Of a DNA stretch of 64,000 bases, positions 41,426 to 51,701 are shown one piece after another. The stretch is from Clarkia xantiana subsp. parviflora (taxonomy: Eukaryota; Streptophyta; Magnoliopsida; Myrtales; Onagraceae), in the NCBI GenBank assembly GCA_036873135.1, contig JAPTYO010000002.1, forward strand, positions 49,656,204-49,720,203. Direction: 5' to 3'. The stretch's first letter is position 1, and each line of letters starts with the position of its first letter. The position numbers and the translations under genes were made by a program. Below the pieces are notes generated by a model that worked only from the letters and a program-made list of their open reading frames with translations, did not search any database and was not told where the DNA came from.

Positions 41426-43993
41426 TCACTGAAGATGCTTTATTGCTCTGCCATCGAGGTCTTCCAGATATTTCCTCTCCCGAGAGCCGTTAAACGGTGG
41501 GCCATTGTCACTGGTCACCACCTTAGGAATCCCACATTTGGACATGATGTGGGTCTGGAGGAACTTGACGATCTGATTCCCCGTTATTCTGGCTAATGCC
41601 TTCGCCTCTATCCCTTTTGAAAAAGAATTGATAACTATCGGTAAATACTTACATTGTCCTTGTGCTTGTGGAAGAGATCCCACCAAGTCGATGCCCCATT
41701 GTGCGAAGGGTCCAGCGCTCTTGATGGATGTCAGGTTGGCAATTGGAGCCACAATACTCGGGGCGTACCTCTGGCACGCGTCGCATGATCGGACCAACGC
41801 CGTTGTTCCTTTGCTCCGATGGTTTATCGGAGACTGCATTTTCTTGATTGCCCTCAATTTCTTTGGGTTTACTTCAATTCCTCTTTGGTTCATCCTGGAG
41901 CCCAACCACTTCCCTAAATGGACTTTAAAGGCGTACTTTGTCGGGTTCAAGCGAACTTGACGGAGCTTTATCCGTTCAAATGCCATGGTGAGGTTGTGCA
42001 CGTGATCCTTAGTTTGTCGGGACTTCACCAGCATATCATCCACGTAGGCTTCCACGGTTTCTCCCAACATATCTTTCGGATCTTTTATGGGGACGGGACG
42101 TCCAAACTCTTCTCTGGGATCTGCGTCTGTCTGGAGGACAGTCATGGCCTCTCGCCTCCTCCTCCGGGTGGCATTAACATAGCATTTTCGGGAAGCCACC
42201 TGGTCACCTTTGATCTCCCCGACTCCGTGGTCGGTCGGGAACTTCATCTTCTGGTGCACAGTTGAGGCAACCGCCATTAGTGGATTGATGGTTGTTCTCC
42301 CGATAATTGCGTTGTAGGTCCCAGCGGAATCAACCACGGCAAATTCCACGTTCCTCCTTTCTGACTTCCATCCACTACCAAACTTTACTGGTAAGGTGAT
42401 TACTCCCAACGGGTAGGAAGTTGAGCCAGAGAACCCGACCATCGGGAAGTTTGCCTCCTTCAGATCTTTCTTCGTCTTCCCCATGGCTTCCAACGCGTCC
42501 ATGAATAGAATGTCGGAGGAGCTTCCTCCGTCAATCAGAATTCTCTTCATCTCGAATCCGTTTACATCCAGAGTTACTACTAAGGCATCGTCGTGCGGGG
42601 TCTCCACACCTATGAGATCTTCCGACGAGAAGGAGATCATCATCTCTTCTTTCAAGGTCCAAGATCGAGACCTCTTACCCAGTACCACCGCAGTAGGAAT
42701 CCTAGAGGCGTAAACCTCTCGAGCGGATGAGGTATCCCCTCCAGCGGCAAACCCTCCATGAATCACATTGATGACTCGTCTTTCTTTGTGAACACCGGAT
42801 GACTCTGGATCAGTTCTCTTTTTCTTCGGGGACCGATCGCGGGATCGGGAGCGGGACCGCGATCGGGACCGAGAGCGGGACCTGCATCGTTTGTCTCCTA
42901 CAAACTCCTTGAGCTTTCCCTTCTGGATTACCTTTTCAATCTCCTTTTTCAGCTCTCGACAGTGATTAGTGTCATGGCCATTTGCGCGGTGAAACCGACA
43001 ATAGCGGTCTGTGCGGGACCCCAGGAATTCTCCATCTTTCTTTGGGGGGTATCTGGAGATACCTTGTTGCTCCATGACTGTCAGCACTTCCGCCATGGAG
43101 CAGTTGAGAGGGATGTCGAGATCTTCCTTCTTATCCTTCCTTGGAGGACGTCTATCATCCCCCCGACCAGAGCGACCTCGGTCCCGACTACCTTCATGTT
43201 TGCCTTTTGACTTACGGTCGTCAAAAGGCTTGCTCGGCTGATTCCCTTTGTTCGATTTTGGGGGCTCCAGTTCTCCTGCGGCTATCTTTGACTCCTGGAC
43301 ATCGATCTGCCGCTTCACTCTCTTCTGTAATGCTTCCATATTCCACACAGGTTTCTCAGCCACGCTGTGCATCAGGTCGGAACCATAGGGGGCCGTCAGG
43401 TTCCGGATGAAGGTACGAATTGTTTCGCCCTCCGAGATCTCCTCGTCTATCTCCGCCACACTGGCCGTGTACCACTGGTAGTAATGTGCCAGTGATTCGT
43501 CGGGCCTCTGTACCACCAGGGTGAGGGACCTCACACTCTTCAGCAGACGTCGGCGACCCTGGTACTGCCGAATGAAACGGTCGTGCATGTCAGCCCAACA
43601 GGTGATGCAGCCTGGGGGTAGACTAAAGAACCAGGTCAGGGCCCTTTCTCCCAGTGTATTAGGGAACAGGGTACACACGATGTCCTCTGTCGGGGCTCTA
43701 CCCAGACACGCCATAAGATGCTTCTGGACATGACGGACTGGATCTCCTTCTCCGTCATATTCTTTGATCTCGGGGATACCCAGCCCTGGCGGGGCGAGGG
43801 TGTCTATTAGGCGGGGAACGAAGGGATGAGTGGATCGATCCCTTAACTCCGACACCAGCGGCTTCTGTTCTCCCATACAGATGTTCACGATCTTTACTAC
43901 TTGGTCGGGAGTGATGGGGCCATTCAGGGGAATGGTCCTGTGTTGAACTGGTCCTGGCCCATCGACCACGAACCTCTCTGGCTGACCGGTCAT
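41426..43993 (-). CDS. Gag-protease-partial RT-partial integrase polyprotein of the Tat element (855 codons)
   Basis: One open frame runs from ATG 43993 to a stop at 41426. In order it has a Gag domain (to about residue 330), a Gag zinc knuckle of the Tat type, CRFHRANGHDTNHC (about 333-346), an Arg-Ser dipeptide run (about 370-390), an aspartic protease with ILIDGGSSSDIL (about 484), an RT fragment starting just before YVDDML (about 649), and an integrase fragment with the CDAC part of the zinc site, WGIDLVG (about 765) and SDNGPPF (about 827). RT palm N-terminus, RNase H and the integrase's catalytic Glu and C-terminus are missing. The deletions kept the frame open. The frame continues open upstream of 43993, so the true start is probably the ATG at 44393 with frameshifts. 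It should give Gag and perhaps protease, but no polymerase or integrase activity. Confidence 0.88.
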   Translation of the reverse strand: MTGQPERFVVDGPGPVQHRTIPLNGPITPDQVVKIVNICMGEQKPLVSELRDRSTHPFVPRLIDTLAPPGLGIPEIKEYDGEGDPVRHVQKHLMACLGRAPTEDIVCTLFPNTLGERALTWFFSLPPGCITCWADMHDRFIRQYQGRRRLLKSVRSLTLVVQRPDESLAHYYQWYTASVAEIDEEISEGETIRTFIRNLTAPYGSDLMHSVAEKPVWNMEALQKRVKRQIDVQESKIAAGELEPPKSNKGNQPSKPFDDRKSKGKHEGSRDRGRSGRGDDRRPPRKDKKEDLDIPLNCSMAEVLTVMEQQGISRYPPKKDGEFLGSRTDRYCRFHRANGHDTNHCRELKKEIEKVIQKGKLKEFVGDKRCRSRSRSRSRSRSRSRDRSPKKKRTDPESSGVHKERRVINVIHGGFAAGGDTSSAREVYASRIPTAVVLGKRSRSWTLKEEMMISFSSEDLIGVETPHDDALVVTLDVNGFEMKRILIDGGSSSDILFMDALEAMGKTKKDLKEANFPMVGFSGSTSYPLGVITLPVKFGSGWKSERRNVEFAVVDSAGTYNAIIGRTTINPLMAVASTVHQKMKFPTDHGVGEIKGDQVASRKCYVNATRRRRREAMTVLQTDADPREEFGRPVPIKDPKDMLGETVEAYVDDMLVKSRQTKDHVHNLTMAFERIKLRQVRLNPTKYAFKVHLGKWLGSRMNQRGIEVNPKKLRAIKKMQSPINHRSKGTTALVRSCDACQRYAPSIVAPIANLTSIKSAGPFAQWGIDLVGSLPQAQGQCKYLPIVINSFSKGIEAKALARITGNQIVKFLQTHIMSKCGIPKVVTSDNGPPFNGSRERKYLEDLDGRAIKHLQ

Positions 43994-44393
43994 CTTACCT
44001 CCTTCCTGGCCCTGGGGTGGGGCTTCCTGTACGTTCCGACCCTCTGTTGGTAGGGTTGCTTCTTCCAGCGGATCTCCTCCTGCCTCCTTGTAGCCTCCCT
44101 TCGGTCTAAGAGAGCCTCTACAGCCGCCAGGAACATGGGCATGGCCTCTGCCACGGCCCTTGTCAAATCTGCAGTCGGGGGGGCCTCCTGCCCCCTGTTA
44201 TCCTGGTGTCGAGGGGCAACTTCTTCGGGATGCGATCCATTGTGCCCCCTGTCTGGGAGAGTTCAGCCGGGGGATGGTTCTGGTTTTCCCCTTGTTCCGG
44301 TACTGAATTCAGGTTTGTTGCAGCAGGGTGACGGGAACCACCAGATTGTCCCCTTCTGTTCTTGCCAGCCACCATCGAGCGAGTAGAAGGCAT
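43994..44393 (-). pseudogene. N-terminal gag segment of the Tat element with frameshifts
   Basis: An ATG at 44393, 18 nt after the PBS, opens a frame with a basic Gln/Pro-rich product that ends at 44163. Gag-like coding sequence continues in a second frame (roughly 44172-43990, including a DLTRAVAEAMPMF segment) and then passes to the frame of the large polyprotein. A run of G at 44177-44183 is a likely slippage site for one of the two shifts. Since the LTRs are nearly identical, the shifts were probably present in the parent copy or are very recent. Confidence 0.6.
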
Positions 44394-44410
44394 ATCAGCT
44401 TTTTGTTAGT

Positions 44411-44429
44411 TTCCCACAGACGGCGCCAA
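44411..44429 (-). other. Primer binding site of the Tat element
   Basis: The minus strand reads TTGGCGCCGTCTGTGGGAA directly after the LTR end CCAACA, a site typical of plant Ty3/gypsy elements. The G2 PBS shares the first 13 bases. Confidence 0.88.
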
Positions 44430-45128
44430 TGTTGGATCACGGTGGAACTCCGGCACGGATCTTGACGGCAATCCTGGCTCCTTTGCTCCACGCAATCCTG
44501 CAAGAGGGGATAGACCGGGCGGTGACCCAGAATCCCTCTCCGATGCTTAAATGAGTATCTCGTCTGACTGGCAAGCAACAGATATCAAAAGTATATTGAA
44601 CTTAACTTAACCTGATCTGAGGTGACCTCCTGCCCTTTTATAGGCAAAGAGGTGTCTCAGGTACCTGGCGAACCGTTAGGGGTGGTTAGCCCGTATCCCG
44701 CTTATCTCGTACACGATCTCGCGTATCTTAGCCATGCCCCGCGTATCTCGGCCACGATCCGTGTATCTTAACCACGTTCCGTATATCTTGGCCACGCCCC
44801 GCATATCTTGGCTTTATCCTCTGGTAACGAGTCCCGACTCCCGTCGGGGACTCCAGAGTTATCTCGTTGTGTCACCGCTCGGGGCCCCTCGTCATCGTGA
44901 CAGGGCCAATCATTCTCAGGGATTCATCATCGGGGCCTACTTAAAGGCTTCTCGTCGGGAGCTTTTAGCTCCACTGTCGGGACCGACTCTGTCGGGACCC
45001 TGCTTCGTCGGGACTCCCTTCATCGGGACCCTTCTCCTAGGTCATCGTGACCTTTACTCTGGGCCTGGTGGGCCTGTTTGCCGTTTCCTCGCCGTTAAAG
45101 GGCCTGACGGCTATAATCGGACCCATCA
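44430..45128 (-). repeat. Right (5') LTR of the Tat element
   Basis: 699 bp. TATA box on the minus strand (TATAAAAG) at 44635-44642. This copy would drive transcription of gag. Confidence 0.97.
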
Positions 45129-45165
45129 CTATGCACGTTGACTTTGCTATGCGCGTTGACTTTAA
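45129..45165. repeat. 18-bp tandem repeat of G2, right fragment
   Basis: It begins with the target duplication CTATG (45129-45133) and contains about two units, GCACGTTGACTTTGCTAT and relatives, the continuation of 36240-36289. Confidence 0.9.
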
Positions 45166-45363
45166 TGGTTGTATGTTGGTAATGATAGCTTAGGCGATGT
45201 ATTGTTGAGCATCGTGTATAGACCGTCGGTCATTGCCTGCAAACATGTTAAAACATTTAGAAAATATTTAAACGATATCTAATGCTTGTTACCATAGATG
45301 TCGTCGTATGAGCTTTGTCGATGAGCATCGTAGGTGTGATTAGGAGGCATAGCTACTTGCTGT
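45166..45363. other. Spacer of G2 between arrays
   Basis: Colinear with 16728-16930 of G1. No gene is seen. Confidence 0.6.
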
Positions 45364-46112
45364 ATGCAATCCATCTTTGTCGACATGTATGTACGTACAT
45401 GGAAACACTTAGAAAATATTTTCTCCTTGTCGACATGCATCCTTGTCGACATGTATATACGTACATGGAAACATTTAGAAAATATTTTCTCCTTGTCGAC
45501 ATGCATCCTTGTCGACATGTATATACGTACATGGAAACACTTAGAAAGTATTTTCTTCTTGTCGTCATGCATCCTTGTGGACATGTATGTACGTACGTGG
45601 AAACACTTAGAAAATATTTTCTCCTTGTCGACATGCATCCTTGTCGACATGTATGCACGTACATGGAAACACTTAGAAAATATTTTCTCCTTGTCGACAT
45701 GCATCCTTGTCGACATGTATGTACGTACATGGAAACACTTAGAAAATATTTTCTCCTTGTCGACATGCATCCTTGTCGACATGTATGTATGTACATGGAA
45801 ACACTTAGAAAATATTTTCTCCTTGTCGACATGCATCATTGTCGACATGTATGTACGTACATGGAAACACTTAGAAAATATTTTCTCCTTGTCGACATGC
45901 ATTCTTGTCGACATGTATGTACGTACATGGAAACACTTAGAAAATATTTTCTCCTTGTCGACATGTATGTACGTACATGGAAACACTTAGAAAATATTTT
46001 CTCCTTGTCGATATGCATCCTTGTCAACATGTATGTACGTACATGGAAACACTTAGAAAATATTTTCTCCTTGTCGACATGCATCTTTGTCGACATGTAT
46101 GTACGTACACTA
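45364..46112. repeat. 66-bp tandem repeat rich in palindromes, G2
   Basis: About 11 units of the same repeat as at 16932-17525, including two short 44-bp type units near the right end. Frames of 200-270 codons on both strands (45315-46139 plus, 45986-45279 minus) come from the repeat's length being a multiple of three. Confidence 0.95.
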
Positions 46113-47984
46113 TGTGTGCGTATTTGCCCCCGCACTTAGAATCTTTTCACCATCCCTGGCTATGTATGTTGTATCCGTATGCTTGATGCGAACACAGGTT
46201 ATATGCCAACTCATGATAATATGCTGACACGTGGTTGTATGCTGACAGCTTGCAATATGCTGACTGTCATCCTGAGCAAAGTACTTAGAAAATATTCCAC
46301 CATTGTAATTTTGTACGCTGCGAGTATGAGCTCGGTGTTGTCATGCAAGGTTAATGTTTTGAAGAGGTTGCCCCCCTTGCGTGATGCTTGTTACTTGTTG
46401 CATGAAGACTAACAAGTCTTGTACGTACATGGTTGTTTCACATGGAGCGTCTGTTGCATAAATGCTTGCATAAGTGTTGGTGCGTGTTTACGCACTGACC
46501 GGATTGTTAGTAGCATTTTCCAGGATATCAGATCTTGCTGTCCTCTTGTCAGAATTAGTCTTCCCACGGCTGTTACCATGAGTAAGTCCACTATCTCCAT
46601 CTTGATAGAAAAAAGCTTGTCTTTGCAGATAGCTGATGTGTACAGAAATCCATTTGTTGGGAGGAATGTCCATACAAGTGCCCCCGCTACTCTGGAGTCT
46701 TCGGACACGGTCGCGGTAAAAGGCTTGTGAGTAAGACGTCTCATTGTATCTTCTTTGAACTTGTTAATTTTCCAAGTTATTGGTGGCTGCAGCTTCTGTT
46801 TTTAGCATAGTTCTCGAAAGATCCGACGCAGGGGCGCGTTTCTCGAGCGATTCTTAGTTCTTTATGCCGAGCATGACCGTGCTAATTCCTTCTTGTGATA
46901 AAGGAAATAGAGTTGAGGGTTGTGCAGTGGTGTCTTCTGCCCCCCGGTCGAGGGACTGGCCCAAGGAGGAGCGTTACTCCTACTGAGGTAAGTATTTGTT
47001 GATTGCTGATTTTGATGCCCGTATTGCTGATTGTCGCCCTTATGTTGAAGAGCTATGTTGTGCTGAATGTTGAAACAATCATTATTATCGTGTCTTTTGT
47101 GTGGATGACGACATTGCATTTGATGTTGACATTATGAACTCTTTTCCATAAGTCCTTAGAGATGATGTTAACTCTTGGTTGCTGTCGGGCTGTCTGCTTC
47201 CAGCATGTTGAACCCTTTGTGAATGGTTTGATGTTGATAATTCTTTGTTCATGCCTTTGCTTGCATGATATTTCGTTACCTGGACCTGTTTTCAATAATA
47301 ATCATGTGATAACTTGTTAGTAATATTTCATACCTTGAGTTATCTATGCCGTCCATATGCTTTGGACTTGGAAGATAGGATAGATATCCTTAGATGATGA
47401 ACATGATGTCCGTAGTTGCGACTGTATGTCGCTCATTGTTGAGTGTTATGATCGCCCCTCTTGGTTAGATTCCAAGGCATGGCAAGATGGATTGAGCATA
47501 GGATGTTGCGACTTGCGCATTGTAGGTTTTTGTTTGATGTGGATGACTAGTAATCATAGATGTAGTCTCTGCAGTCGTGACCATTAGCCACTTCTTGATT
47601 GATGATTTGAGATGCTCTCCTGATTGCTTGCATGATGCATTACGCATGTTGCCCTTCTTTCCTGAATAGCTTGCCGCTATATATGTTGCAACCTGTCAAG
47701 TATTTTGCGTATAGCAATATTTCTTAACAAGTAGTGTATTTGAAAGGTGTTATCTTGGCTAAGCAAGATACTAGTTTATACCGTCTCTTAGTTCCACTCT
47801 AAGGCGACGTTGTACAAGACTCGACTTGTAAATTTTATGAGTTTTAAACAGGGTTCGCACCTGCCAGCGTGTATCAACCCGCGTTGGGGAAATATACGTA
47901 AAAACATTTTGGTTTTTGAAAAGATGTTTGTGAACCCTCAAAAAGCTCGTGATACACGCAAAAACCGTGTTGATAAAATATTTG
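46113..47984. other. Non-coding internal region of G2
   Basis: The first 790 bases are colinear with G1 (17526-18334); the rest is unique to G2 in this window. Several short frames are shared with G1 on both strands (for example 46744-46409), which reflects recent common origin. I see no domain or RNA gene. Confidence 0.6.
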
Positions 47985-48062
47985 AAAAAATATTTGATAC
48001 ATAAAATATTTGATAAAATATTTGGTAAAATATTTGGTAAAATATTTGAAAAAATATTTGTG
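47985..48062. repeat. AAATATTTG-type short tandem repeat
   Basis: Six to seven units of about 13 bp, AAAATATTTGATA and variants. AAATATTT is palindromic, so the tract can fold on itself. Confidence 0.85.
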
Positions 48063-48162
48063 ATACATGATTCCTGCGTCCAGGGACCACGTAACACTTT
48101 TTGAAAATATGAATTGTGATGCATGCTTTCTGCGTCCAGGAACCATGCAACACAGTTTGAAA

Positions 48163-48445
48163 ATCTGTAGTACGGAATTGTCATCTAACAAAAGGACTTT
48201 TGCCGTAAAGAGTGAACCCTTTAAACAGGAATTCATAGTATGGGATTGTCATCTAACAAGAGGACATTTGCCATAAAGAGTGAACCCTCAAGCATGAATT
48301 CATAGTACGGAATTGTCATCTAACAAGAGGACGTTCGCCGTATAGAGTGAACCCTTTTAAATAGGAATTCATAGTATGGGATTGTCATCTTAACAAGAGG
48401 ACATTCGCCATAAAGAGTGAACCCTTTAAACAGGAATTCACACTT
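48163..48445. repeat. About 65-bp tandem repeat in G2
   Basis: Four units of ATAGTACGGAATTGTCATCT, AACAAGAGGAC, TTCGCC and AAAGAGTGAACCCTTTAAA segments, alternating slightly between TACGGAATTG and TATGGGATTG forms. That alternation suggests the array grew by duplication of a two-unit block. Confidence 0.88.
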
Positions 48446-49656
48446 GTTGTAGCGTGGGGTCGTTGTCTAACAAGAGAACTTCCGCCATTTATAGGGATCA
48501 GTCCCGTATTGTATTTGCCCATCCTGTTTTGAATCCAGGGAATGGCTATGAACATGATGATTTGCCTCTAACAAGATATGTCACAGCATGTCATTTTTTA
48601 GAAGTAAACATGGGGTTTGTGTTTACAAAGAGGATACCTCAACATGCTACTTTTGATAGTAGATCTTGGTGTTAATCCAAGATATTGCTTGTAGTTGATG
48701 CCTCTAGAATAGTCGCCATTTTGATAGATAATCCGAAAGTTGTCATTGCGATATATATAAGTTGACTGTGCACATAGCGCGATGGCTTTGTGTTGTCGGC
48801 ACCTTCTTGAGATAGACGCCAATGTTATGAATGGAGAAATAAACTCCATGTTGGTGAAGATAATTGATATGTTGGCGTTGTATACCATAAATCCCTCCTT
48901 GAACACAATGCTTAGCTTGTATTGTTGAAGTAGATTTTTGTGCATAGGTTACTACTTGGCGTAATTCCTATGTAGTAATTGTAGTGTAGCATGTACCTAC
49001 TAACAGAGTTACTTCTGTCAGATAATTGCAATTTTTATAAGTTTGCAAAAGTATGAAGTTATGAAATTTTCTTTTTAGTCATGCATATAATAAATAAAGT
49101 AAAGGAATCTGATACAAGGATTCCTTGTTTGTGTAGGAAACTTCCCTGAGTGCGGACGCGATAGGTGCAGATCATGATAGGTATGTATATATGTTAGGTA
49201 GAATGCCGAGCACTTGTCAGCTTGGTGCCTCCCAAGTCGCTTGGCAGTTGTATCGCTGTTTCCTGATTGTTTTTATTGTTTCATCTTCTAATAGTGCATG
49301 ATCTGCCATTGTGTAATACCCCCGCCTTATTTATTATTACGACATGATTTTTAGTCTTGCGCGTATAGAATGCTTTGAGGCTTTGTGTTGTTGACGCGAT
49401 TAATATGTGCGTAGTTGCTACTTGGCGTTATTCCAAGGTAATATGGTCATAATAATGTACCTACGAAAGTAGATTTAACCTTTATTAGATATTTAGAGTT
49501 CGCACAACGGATTACAAGAAAGCGTCTACTGATCACTTCTTTTGAAAAGTACTGAGGCTAATAAGCATGAGTTGTACTTAATCTAAAAAGATTTAAAATA
49601 TATATGCGAATAAGAAGATAAGGAAGATAAAGGGATTGCTGATGTGTTTGACGTCT
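48446..49656. other. Non-coding internal region of G2 downstream of gag
   Basis: In an intact element protease and RT would follow gag here. I find no trace of their motifs on the minus strand, and nothing else stands out. Confidence 0.55.
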
Positions 49657-51652
49657 TCATAGGTGATTTGTTGTACAGCTGACTCTGCCACGTGCCACAT
49701 AGTTTCTCAATGCATCTAGCGTGTTGAGCTCTTCAATCTCCACCTTTGGGGATGAACAAATGTTGATGTCATGCCCCCAAGTTTTACGTTGCTTGTGTTG
49801 TTCTTCAACATTTTTGCCAAGGAAGGTAGTCGTTGGCTCAAGTGGGCGGTGAAGTTTGTTTTCCGGGAGTTTGAAATTTGTTTCTTCCGCCTTCATGCTC
49901 CAAGGATTGTATAAGTCGTCACAATTGGTTCCATAAGTGACGTTGTTTTTCTGGCGTTTGGCGATAGGTGGATTATCATCCGCCTTTTCTTTTCCCTTGC
50001 CTTTTTCTAAAGACTTCACTTGAGGCTTCCTTTGATGCTTATTGCCTTGGTCGATATACTTCTTCATTTTTCCTTCTAAGATCAAGCTGTCCGTCTCATG
50101 GCCATATGCTTCGTGATTCTCGCACCATTTGCTTTCATCTTTTCCCAATGGGCCATTGGGGAATTTAGAGGTTTTTCCACAGCTTGGTCTCCTTCATTTC
50201 TTTCAGGATGACAGACAGTGGTGTGTTCAAAGGAACACATATGGCGAGATTGGTATCTTTGAGCCTTTGGGCATCTAACTGGAACGACCTCTTTTGTTGC
50301 GGTTGTCTCTTTTCCCAGGAAACGTGTATCTCTTTTTCAATTATTGCCTTCAAGGTTCTTGTTGTCAACCCCGTGATTGGGACGTCGTCGTCACTAACAG
50401 GTTTTTCCCGTCCCTCCTTGTGACAGATGTCAGCATCGTCTTGGCTTGTCCTTGTGGAAGGACCTTCTTTGTGTATTTTGGATGACTTTGCTTGAGTCTT
50501 CTTTGGAGGGCTGTCGCCTTGATTGACGAATTGCTTTAATTTGCCTTTGAGGACGAAGCTGTTAATGCGGAAACGTAGGCTGACACAGCTGTCCGTCTTG
50601 TGGCCGAAGACCTCGTGGTTTTCACACCACTTGTCTTTGTCTTTCCCCAACGGGCCTTTTCTGAAATTGTTCGGCGCTTTCCACATTTTCGCATCCTTCA
50701 TCTCTCTCAATATCACGGACAGCGGGGCATTCAAAGGAATGCAGTCAGCGAGGTTAACTTCTTTTGGCTTCTGGAAATCTCCTTGAAGAGGTCTTTTTGG
50801 CTGAGGCTGCCAATTTCTTCCTTGCTGGCCGCTTGAGGGCGGTTTTGCTTGATTCTGCTTTGGGGGTTGTTTCCATGCCTCTTTTTGGTGTTGTGCTATC
50901 ACGTACGGGTTGCATGAGCGTGCAGCTTCCTGCCTTGGCTGTTGGTACTGGAAGGTACCTTCTGTTCATTGCCCCTCTATTCCTTGGTGTCGTGCGTCTT
51001 GATGACTTGTGACTCGAGACTTTGTCCCTGTCTTCTCAACTTGTCCGTTGATTGGAGGCAGAGGGGGTGACGGGTTGACACCTTTGTATTGGAAGGCTCC
51101 TTGGTCGCATTGTGCGAAGGATGCATTTCTTGTTGGAGTGAAGAAAGCATTGGATGTGGCAACAGGGATGTGGAAGGATCCAAGTTGTCTTCTTATCAGC
51201 TTCTGCGAGGTTATGGGCAAGGCGTCGTGGTATGCAACGTGCTCCTTGTACTTTGATGAGAAGTTCATGACATATTTAAAGGCGGCATCCTTTATGTCAA
51301 CATACTCCAAGTTGGTGTCATCGGTCTTGTGCATTGTCTTTGCAACGTACACTTTTTGGTAGTATGAATTCTTGCTTTCAGCGTCAAAGTCTCTTGCATT
51401 CCTCCAATGACGGGCTCCTTGGGAAGGAGTGTATGGATGTGCCTCTTCATATCTTGTATGCTGGAAGGCATTTTCTGCCTGATGGTCCTTGCCTTGGAAT
51501 AGATGGCCTTCGGTTGGTTTCTGACCAAGGTCCGAATGTTGGCTTCCGGTTGGTTTTTGACCTTCTGTTTTTTTGCTTGTCGGAGACGTCTTAGGATGTC
51601 CAGGCCTTTTCCTCGCGTTAACCTCTTCGGGAGGGTTGCGATCACTCATCAT
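49657..51652 (-). pseudogene. gag of G2 with a duplicated zinc-knuckle module
   Basis: The frame starts at ATG 51652 (a second ATG follows at once), 35 nt after the PBS, with a MMSDRNPPEEV start. TGA at 50966-50968 interrupts it, the same frame continues to TAA at 50165, and after a frameshift the gene goes on from 50148 to 49657. Two copies of a module are visible. The first has IPLNAPLSVILREMKDAKMW followed by a WCENHEVFGHKTDSC knuckle. The second has VPLNTPLSVILKEMKETKLW followed by WCENHEAYGHETDS. The C-x3-H-x4-H-x4-C pattern is the Tat-type Gag zinc knuckle. Normal relatives have one. The second copy has lost its last Cys (DSL). Lys/Gln/Pro-rich linkers separate the modules. No protease follows. 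Confidence 0.78.
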
Positions 51653-51686
51653 GTGTTTGCGGTATGGTAGCTTTTTGTTCGAATCA

Positions 51687-51701
51687 CGGAGACGGCGCCA
51701 A
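51687..51701 (-). other. Primer binding site of G2
   Basis: The minus strand reads TTGGCGCCGTCTCCG after the LTR end, related to the Tat element's site but different from base 14 on. G1 has lost this site. Confidence 0.82.

Larger units (their letters stand above)
36290..45128 (-). mobile_element. Young Tat-type Ty3/gypsy element, internally deleted, minus orientation
   Basis: Two 699-bp LTRs (36290-36988 and 44430-45128) differ at about two positions by eye, and the 5-bp duplication CTATG (36285-36289 and 45129-45133) is perfect. From its 5' end (right) the order is LTR, PBS, broken gag N-terminus, an 855-codon Gag-PR-partial RT-partial IN frame, a 26-bp repeat array, an antisense multi-exon gene, polypurine tract, LTR. 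That arrangement, with an antisense gene between pol and the 3' LTR, is known from Tat-lineage plant elements. RT lacks its N-terminal part, RNase H is missing and IN is cut short, so it needs help in trans. Confidence 0.95.

Noticed and set aside
45315..46139. 274-codon frame in G2 and its antisense partner
   Set aside because: The same 66-bp satellite as in G1.
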